Of a stretch of DNA of 64,000 nucleotides, positions 59,667 through 64,000 are shown in pieces. The stretch lies in the NCBI RefSeq assembly GCF_014297285.1, contig NZ_JACOQI010000012.1, positions 32,376 to 96,375 of the forward strand, given 5' to 3'. The notes under the pieces are model-generated. The model saw only the letters and a list, made by a program, of their open reading frames with translations. It was not told where the DNA came from and did no database searches. The stretch comes from Dysosmobacter segnis. Its GTDB lineage: Bacteria; Bacillota; Clostridia; Oscillospirales; Oscillospiraceae. Every line of letters begins with the position of its first letter. Within the stretch, counting starts at the first letter, position 1. The translations under genes were made by a program, and so were the position numbers.

Positions 59667-59717
59667 GCCGCCAAACTGCGGCTGCCCGCCAAGGGCGGGT
59701 TGACGCAGTTCGGCGGC
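59667..59717. repeat. Large imperfect inverted repeat (oriT candidate)
   Basis: Two 24-base arms match at 20 positions around AAG; each begins GCCGCC, contains AACTGCG and ends CCCGCC when read inward. The size and place fit the hairpin next to a nick site of a MobP-type oriT, but no nick sequence is known to me for this relaxase. Confidence 0.5.
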
Positions 59718-59803
59718 GCCGCGGGCCCGCAGGCACGCGCAGCCTGGACGCTGTTGTTTCCGCAGTCGTGAGTGCTTCAGCCTTGCTGTGCCTGCGTTTG
59801 TAC

Positions 59804-60817
59804 CTACAGCTTCATCACCGGCCCCTGCTGCTGTTCCGGTTCCTCGCGGAATTGCTGCGCGTAGTCGTGGAGACTCATGCCGGTCTGCTGTTGACAGTAT
59901 TCCTCCATTTTACGCAGCAGGACATCCTGCTCTGCGGCGTTGAGCTGGTAGCTCCAGCTTTCCTCGGAACCGTCACCCTTGCAGAGCGTCAGCTCCAGCG
60001 TGTCGCAGGGTCTATCCTCCGCGATGTCGTAGTTGGCATAGATGTTGAGCCAGTCATCGTTTTTGCCCGTGAGGACGAAGGTTCCGAAGGCAGCGTCCAC
60101 ATCGAACTCCGTCTGCACATAAAAATTGAGCTTGCCGTCCGATTCGATGATCTCATCACCGAAAGAGAAATTTCGCGCGGAGAGATGTCCCACCGAGGTG
60201 ATCTCTTTACCGCTCAGATGATCTAGCAGCTTGCGCCACTTATCATCGCTCGACGCGAATTGCGACCGTGTGGCATGGTACACCGCCGCTGACACATCCC
60301 GCATCGCCCAGGTCTGCCAACCGTCCATGATGTGAACGGCGGAGAACTCCCGCTTGTCGAAGTTCACATCGAACACGCCGCGCACCTTGCCGGTGTTCTC
60401 CATGCGAAGGGCAGTGAGCGCGTTGTACTCTTCCACCGTGATGGGTTGCCCGCCGAAAAACATTCCGATAAATTTGTCCGGTGCAACACCACTGCCCTTT
60501 GTAAGATAACCGCGCAGCTTTTTTCCGACCGCCAGCAGCTCCTCGCCGAGCGAGGTCTTGAAGTACCACTCCTGCCCGCGCTCCATCACATGGTAGGCGG
60601 CGTAGGTGCGGGCTGCTTCTTCCTCCGTGCGCCGCGCGGCATCCTCCGCGTAGATCTCGGCACTGATGCGCTCATACTCACGTTCTGGGAGCTGGTTGCA
60701 CAGCTCATCCAGCACATCCTCCAGATGCTCCTGCAAGGTTTCATCCTTGAGATGCTTTTCAATGGCATCCTTCCATCGCCGGTCGATCCACAGCGTGATG
60801 TCTACATGATCTGCCAT
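59804..60817 (-). CDS. Conserved conjugative-element protein of unknown function
   Basis: 337 residues from ATG 60817, two bases after the stop of the preceding gene (coupled). The N terminus MADHVDITLWIDRRWKDAIEKHL is followed by a helical segment, and the C-terminal half is strand-rich (FVLTGKNDDWLNIYANYDI, LELTLCKGDGSEESWSYQL) and ends in a helix with EEYCQQQTGMSLHDYAQQF. Resembles proteins regularly found in Tn1549/CTn-type elements. No signal peptide. Function unknown. Confidence 0.7.
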   Translation of the reverse strand: MADHVDITLWIDRRWKDAIEKHLKDETLQEHLEDVLDELCNQLPEREYERISAEIYAEDAARRTEEEAARTYAAYHVMERGQEWYFKTSLGEELLAVGKKLRGYLTKGSGVAPDKFIGMFFGGQPITVEEYNALTALRMENTGKVRGVFDVNFDKREFSAVHIMDGWQTWAMRDVSAAVYHATRSQFASSDDKWRKLLDHLSGKEITSVGHLSARNFSFGDEIIESDGKLNFYVQTEFDVDAAFGTFVLTGKNDDWLNIYANYDIAEDRPCDTLELTLCKGDGSEESWSYQLNAAEQDVLLRKMEEYCQQQTGMSLHDYAQQFREEPEQQQGPVMKL

Positions 60818-60818
60818 C

Positions 60819-61097
60819 TCACTCACCATTCCTTTCGTCAGTGGGCTGCGCCAACGCGGAAGGAGGCTCCTCCCGCGGCTGCGGCTTCGCCGGTCTTGCC
60901 GGACGGCGCGGACGGGCAGCAGGCGCTGTGCGGCTGGCGAGATATTCCCGCACCGGCTCCGGCACCTCAGATTCGTAGAGGCATTTGAGCAGCTCCTCCA
61001 ACTGTGCTTGCACGCTGGAGTTCTTCTTTTTAAGTGAAAATTCGAGAGCGGCAAGCTGCTCGCTCTTGAATGAGATCGTGACATTTTCCTTTTTCAT
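60819..61097 (-). CDS. DUF6103-like small element protein
   Basis: 92 residues. MKKENVTISFKSEQLAALEFSLKKK, then VQAQLEELLKCLYESEVPEPVREYL, form a short ribbon-helix-helix-like head; the tail is Pro/Ala/Arg-rich (ARPRRPARPAKPQPREEPP), probably disordered. Typical of DUF6103 proteins in clostridial conjugative elements. Directly upstream of, and coupled to, the 337-residue protein gene. May bind DNA or a partner protein. Confidence 0.78.
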   Translation of the reverse strand: MKKENVTISFKSEQLAALEFSLKKKNSSVQAQLEELLKCLYESEVPEPVREYLASRTAPAARPRRPARPAKPQPREEPPSALAQPTDERNGE

Positions 61098-61113
61098 GGT
61101 TGGTATGTTCCTC

Positions 61114-61896
61114 CTATTTCATCCGCATCGTCTGTTCTTGCGCCGTCTGCTCACAGATTTCAAACAGCGTATGAGAGAATTCTTCCTCCTGTCCCACGTC
61201 CTGCGCCGAGGCCCATGCGCTGCGTACTGCCTCCAGCGGGTCATCCATCGCCGCCAGCACTTTCAACTGTTCACGGTCTAAACGCATGGTCAGCAAGGCA
61301 TTATAGCAAAAACGATTCGCCTCGATCTCTCCTGCGTTGGCGATGAGCTGTCCCTGCGTCATGCGGTAGAGGGAATCTGTGTATTCCCTCTGCTCACGCT
61401 CGACATGTTCAAACAGGAGTTCCCGCAGTTCCGATGTGGTCTGCACCGGCTCTCCCTGCGTGATCCCATCCGTAAGAAACAGCGGCACATCGATGACCTC
61501 CGCGTTGCGGAATGCCATGTCGCCGCGGTAGCCGATCTTCAGCATAGAGAATTCTTTAGCTGCTTGCACCAGTCCTCTGGGGCTGCCGGGAGGGATCTCC
61601 TGATCCCAGCGGTACCAGTTATCCTTTGCGTGACTGGGCGTGAGCTTGAGGAGAACATAGTCCTCCGGCACGAACTTGGGATAGCGACAGAGCTGACCGC
61701 CTACGGCGTAGTAGGGCTTGCCCTCGCACATCACGGTCTGCTCCATGTATGCCCGCATCTTATCGAGGCTCTCGCAGAACCAGCATTCCGTATCGTTGAA
61801 GCGGCGGATCACGCCGTCGTCCAGAATGCTGTTGAGATTGTCCTTCCCCGTCAGGTGATAAATCTTGACCGGCGGCCTGACTTTTACATACGCCAT
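61114..61896 (-). CDS. Element protein with ADP-ribosyltransferase-like N-terminal motif (copy A)
   Basis: 260 residues from ATG 61896 behind GGGAGGAATC. The N-terminal IYHLTGKDNLNSILDDGVI resembles the first motif of DarT-like and other ADP-ribosyltransferase-fold proteins (Y/H-H-x-T-x4-NL-x-SIL-x-G). Then NDTECWFCESLDKMRAYMEQTVM, and YRGDMAFRNAEVIDV. It is a diverged copy of the protein at 62560-63633 in the first 180 residues, but lacks that protein's extra C-terminal domain. Function unproven. Confidence 0.68.
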   Translation of the reverse strand: MAYVKVRPPVKIYHLTGKDNLNSILDDGVIRRFNDTECWFCESLDKMRAYMEQTVMCEGKPYYAVGGQLCRYPKFVPEDYVLLKLTPSHAKDNWYRWDQEIPPGSPRGLVQAAKEFSMLKIGYRGDMAFRNAEVIDVPLFLTDGITQGEPVQTTSELRELLFEHVEREQREYTDSLYRMTQGQLIANAGEIEANRFCYNALLTMRLDREQLKVLAAMDDPLEAVRSAWASAQDVGQEEEFSHTLFEICEQTAQEQTMRMK

Positions 61897-61898
61897 AC

Positions 61899-62282
61899 TC
61901 AGATTCCTCCCATTTTCATATTGTGCTTCTGCGTAGCCGACTCCATTGCAACGAACCGCTCCATAAAGGAATTGAATAGCGCCAGCGTTTCCTTCTTCGC
62001 TTCCCTCACAGAGAAGAACGGTCCGATGGTTTCTGACCATTCCTGTTCATTATCACGCACATAGCCGTAATAGTGTTTGCACCGGTTGCCGGGATCATGT
62101 GCGTACCGGTGTTCCCACTCTGTGTAGATTACGACTTGAAAGCGCTCATAGGTCGTAGCGGGATCGCGTCCCTCAAAGGTATACCGCGGCGTGCCGTCCA
62201 TGAAGTCGTGTCCTTTTGTCCATTGTACTTTTTCCTTGGTTTCGTCCGTTGGGAATTCCAATAGCGAGTTTTTATCTGACAT
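61899..62282 (-). CDS. Hypothetical element protein
   Basis: 127 residues behind GGAGGCAAGCG. Acidic, with FEGRDPATTYERFQVVIYTEWEHRY and QEWSETIGPFFSVREAKKETLALF; no family recognised. The stop is just before the ATG of copy A, so they are coupled. A matching gene is not present next to copy B, so it was not part of the duplication or has been lost there. Confidence 0.6.
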   Translation of the reverse strand: MSDKNSLLEFPTDETKEKVQWTKGHDFMDGTPRYTFEGRDPATTYERFQVVIYTEWEHRYAHDPGNRCKHYYGYVRDNEQEWSETIGPFFSVREAKKETLALFNSFMERFVAMESATQKHNMKMGGI

Positions 62283-62321
62283 CGCTTGCCTCCATTTCTG
62301 TTCCTTTGACTGTTGTCCTTT

Positions 62322-62571
62322 TTAACTTTTTGGCAGATATGCCCTTGGATTCGTCCGCTCCCCGTTGACACGCACCTCGAAATGAAGATGCGGACCGGTG
62401 GAGCGCCCGGTGCTGCCGGAGAGAGCGATGATGTCTCCCGCCTCCACCGTCTGGCCTGCTTTTGCCAGCAGCTTGGAGCAGTGGCCGTACAGCGTGGCAA
62501 GGCCATTGCCGTGGTCGATCACCGCATAGGCTCCGATGTGTTCGTCGGTAATGAGGACATCAGGTCATTTT
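62322..62571 (-). pseudogene. C-terminal fragment of an M23 peptidase (duplicated)
   Basis: Reads VLITDEHIGAYAVIDHGNG, LATLYGHCSKLLAKAG, and the M23 zinc motif [21 protein letters not shown]. It lacks a start: the frame opens at the very stop codon of the neighbouring ART-like gene (62560-62575). Its last 160 bases are about nine-tenths identical to the M23 gene end at 63842-64000. A by-product of the segmental duplication. Confidence 0.85.
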
Positions 62572-63633
62572 CTTTTCCCGTCTAAGCGCCTCCAACAGCT
62601 TTGGATGGACAACCAGGACATACCAGCAGCCCTGCTCATCCTTCCTCATATCAATGACTACCATTTCCAGCAAGTCTGCTGTCTTAATCGGTTCTGAATC
62701 TCCGGAATAGTCCAGAAGTACAGTGTATTCTTCACCGCGCAGAGCCTTTTCAGCTTCATCGGAGGCAAGCTTTAAAATACCTTGCGGCATCAGAAGCATG
62801 AAGCAATTGTTTGGACAGGATTCCAGCATCTGCTTCACGGTTTCTGGCTGTTCATCATCGATCAGATACCCATTTCCTTTCTGCTTGTACAGTTCCGCAA
62901 GCAATCGGGAAAAAGCATTACCTTCTTCGGCATTCTGCTGCTCCATCCACACTTCAGAAATCATTCCCAGCGGCTTTTCCACCTGAAGTAAAAATAGAAC
63001 GTTTCTTCTTGTCAGTTTTTTCCTCTCCGCCATTAGTCCTCTGCGGCACACCTGCATGGCGGAGATCTCCTCTGCGGACTGGATCAGTTCGTCACGTTCC
63101 AGATGATCCAGCCCACGCATATAGGCAGCCATCTCTGCCTCGGTTCGCTCAAATAACAGGCCCCACAGTTCACTGGAGGTCAGCTCCTTGTGGCTGACGA
63201 TTTCGCCGGCAAGGAATTTTGGCACATCAATCACTTCCGCATTTTGAAATGCCATATCACCGCGATATCCAATACTCAGTGGGAAGAATTCTCTTTCTGC
63301 CTGCATCATTTCATCAGAACTGCTTGAAGGCTGTTCCTGAGTCCGGCGATACCATGCATTTTCCTGCCGGATGGGAGCAAGCTTGAGAAGGATGTATGCT
63401 TCCGGGTTGAATTTGGAGTAATGGCAGAGCTGTCCATCTGCGGTGCGATACGGTTTGCCTTCGCACATCACGGTCTGCTCCATGTACGCTTTCATTTTGT
63501 CGAGACTCTCGCAGAACCAACATTCCGTATCACCAAAGCGGCGGATCACGCCGTCATCCAGAATGCTGTCGAGATTGCCTTTTTGCGTCAAATGATAGAC
63601 CGTGGACGGTCTGGATACTTTTTGGTATGCCAT
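62560..63633 (-). CDS. Element protein with ADP-ribosyltransferase-like N-terminal motif (copy B)
   Basis: 357 residues from ATG 63633, nine bases after GAGGAGG. N-terminal VYHLTQKGNLDSILDDGVI and DTECWFCESLDKMKAYMEQTVM match copy A. It has a C-terminal extension of about 100 residues (from about 250: GYLIDDEQPETVKQMLESC, FMLLMPQGILKLASDEAEK, LLEMVVIDMRKDEQGCWYVLVV) that is absent from copy A. The stop codon abuts the M23 fragment, exactly at a duplication joint. The function is unknown; the N-terminal motif would suggest a nucleotide- or NAD-binding fold (inference). Confidence 0.68.
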   Translation of the reverse strand: MAYQKVSRPSTVYHLTQKGNLDSILDDGVIRRFGDTECWFCESLDKMKAYMEQTVMCEGKPYRTADGQLCHYSKFNPEAYILLKLAPIRQENAWYRRTQEQPSSSSDEMMQAEREFFPLSIGYRGDMAFQNAEVIDVPKFLAGEIVSHKELTSSELWGLLFERTEAEMAAYMRGLDHLERDELIQSAEEISAMQVCRRGLMAERKKLTRRNVLFLLQVEKPLGMISEVWMEQQNAEEGNAFSRLLAELYKQKGNGYLIDDEQPETVKQMLESCPNNCFMLLMPQGILKLASDEAEKALRGEEYTVLLDYSGDSEPIKTADLLEMVVIDMRKDEQGCWYVLVVHPKLLEALRREKKMT

Positions 63634-63634
63634 A

Positions 63635-63826
63635 TTACTCAACCTCCTCGTAGTAGTCGCGGAGCTGGAAGCCCAGCGCCTCCATGTCGCTGTGATCTAT
63701 GCCAAGCCCGTGACGCAGGATGTCATAGAGATTCCCGGCGTCATAGCGGCTACTGAGAAGATCCACGAGCTTCGCAACCAACTCCTGCTCACGCTCCGGC
63801 GTGATCGGTTTTATTGCAGTATTCAT
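63635..63826 (-). CDS. Small hypothetical element protein
   Basis: 63 residues, MNTAIKPITPEREQELVAKLVDLLSS at the start and GFQLRDYYEEVE at the end; helical and acidic. A ribosome site AAAGGA stands 11 bases before the ATG. Ends one base before copy B (coupled). Seen often between M23 peptidase and other genes in clostridial elements as far as I recall. Function unknown. Confidence 0.6.
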   Translation of the reverse strand: MNTAIKPITPEREQELVAKLVDLLSSRYDAGNLYDILRHGLGIDHSDMEALGFQLRDYYEEVE

Positions 63827-63841
63827 AATTAGTTTTTCCTT

Positions 63842-64000
63842 TCAGCCTTTCGGCAGATATGCCCTTGGATTCGCCCGCTCTCCGTTGACGCGCACCTCGA
63901 AATGGAGATGCGGACCGGTGGAGCGCCCAGTGCTGCCGGAGAGGGCGATGATGTCTCCCGCCTGTACGTTTTGTCCCACCCTTGCCAGCAGCTTGGAGCA
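63842..64000 (-). CDS. M23 peptidase, C-terminal part (runs off the window)
   Basis: Only the last 52 codons are in the window: [20 protein letters not shown] text and the M23 motif [24 protein letters not shown] before TGA. In conjugative elements of this type such a cell-wall peptidase opens the peptidoglycan for the transfer channel. The rest, and presumably the VirB4/VirB6 genes, lie beyond base 64000. Confidence 0.85.
   Translation of the reverse strand, partial: CSKLLARVGQNVQAGDIIALSGSTGRSTGPHLHFEVRVNGERANPRAYLPKG

Larger units (their letters stand above)
59140..59803. other. GC-rich non-coding region, probable oriT region
   Basis: 660 bases without a supported gene between the ribbon-helix-helix gene and the next accessory gene. 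It holds two hairpins near 59248-59289, a large imperfect inverted repeat (59667-59717) and long G+C-rich tracts. An oriT is expected next to the relaxosome genes, hence the proposal. Long open frames on both strands come from high GC and are not genes. Confidence 0.5.

Noticed and set aside
59057..59771. Long open frames of over 200 codons on both strands in the GC-rich region
   Set aside because: Both strands are open because of high GC; no ribosome sites, and the products are Arg/Ala/Pro-rich without motifs.

Overview
The window looks like a chromosomal stretch of a low-to-mid GC, Gram-positive anaerobe of the class Clostridia, most likely an Oscillospiraceae-type gut bacterium. This is an inference from BlaI/M56 pairs, S-layer homology (SLH) repeats, desulfoferrodoxin plus ferritin, DUF1836 and DegV proteins, ECF transporters of the MptD type, and a MobP-type clostridial conjugation module. 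I saw no rRNA, tRNA or CRISPR array.

Layout. (1) 0.3-2.2 kb, minus strand: PadR regulator, a DUF2812 membrane protein and two small proteins, with a large inverted-repeat operator. (2) 2.2-10.55 kb, plus strand: two BlaI-type repressor/M56 (BlaR1/MecR1-like) receptor modules, each with its own twin operators, flanking an OmpR-type two-component system and a YwaF-like membrane protein. The first M56 gene has a frameshift at its C terminus; the second is cut off just after its peptidase domain, which marks a rearrangement junction. (3) 10.6-18.3 kb, minus strand: a Bce-like module (FtsX permease, ATPase, intramembrane-sensing kinase, response regulator), small lipoprotein or membrane genes including an easily missed 56-residue one, and an XRE regulator. 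(4) 18.4-30.6 kb, minus strand: a compact operon of two complete MptD-type ECF importers that bracket a YbtP/YbtQ-like ABC pair, a 2-aminothiazoline-4-carboxylate hydrolase-like protein and a beta-lactamase-fold serine hydrolase, next to a TetR regulator with clear operators. This is the best candidate for an undescribed system: a scavenging route for a thiazoline-containing or metallophore-like compound.

(5) 30.8-37 kb is a decayed patch: a LytTR regulator fused by deletion to an SLH protein tail, an AstE-like fragment and a DegV fragment. Inside it sits an intact sigma factor with a membrane anti-sigma-like partner carrying seven PepSY repeats in tandem. (6) 37-42.4 kb: a DUF4349 lipoprotein and three glycosyltransferases, one fused to a cyclic-nucleotide-binding fold. 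(7) 42.9-44.6 kb: DegV and DUF1836 genes, divergent around a palindrome. (8) 45.3-49.8 kb: cytidylate-kinase-like and phosphoribosyltransferase-like proteins, then an oxygen/iron defence group (nitroreductase, flavin reductase-rubredoxin, desulfoferrodoxin, ferritin). (9) 49.9-53.9 kb: a large DUF2325 protein, HU, and a secreted SLH-metalloprotease.

(10) 54-64 kb, minus strand: part of an integrative conjugative or mobilisable element with HTH protein, VirD4-type coupling protein, Toprim primase-like protein, MobP relaxase, ribbon-helix-helix accessory protein, a GC-rich putative oriT region, cargo or accessory genes, and the end of an M23 peptidase that runs off the window. A segmental duplication at 61-64 kb has copied the M23 tail and a gene with an ADP-ribosyltransferase-like motif. 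The secretion channel genes are not in the window and probably lie beyond base 64000.
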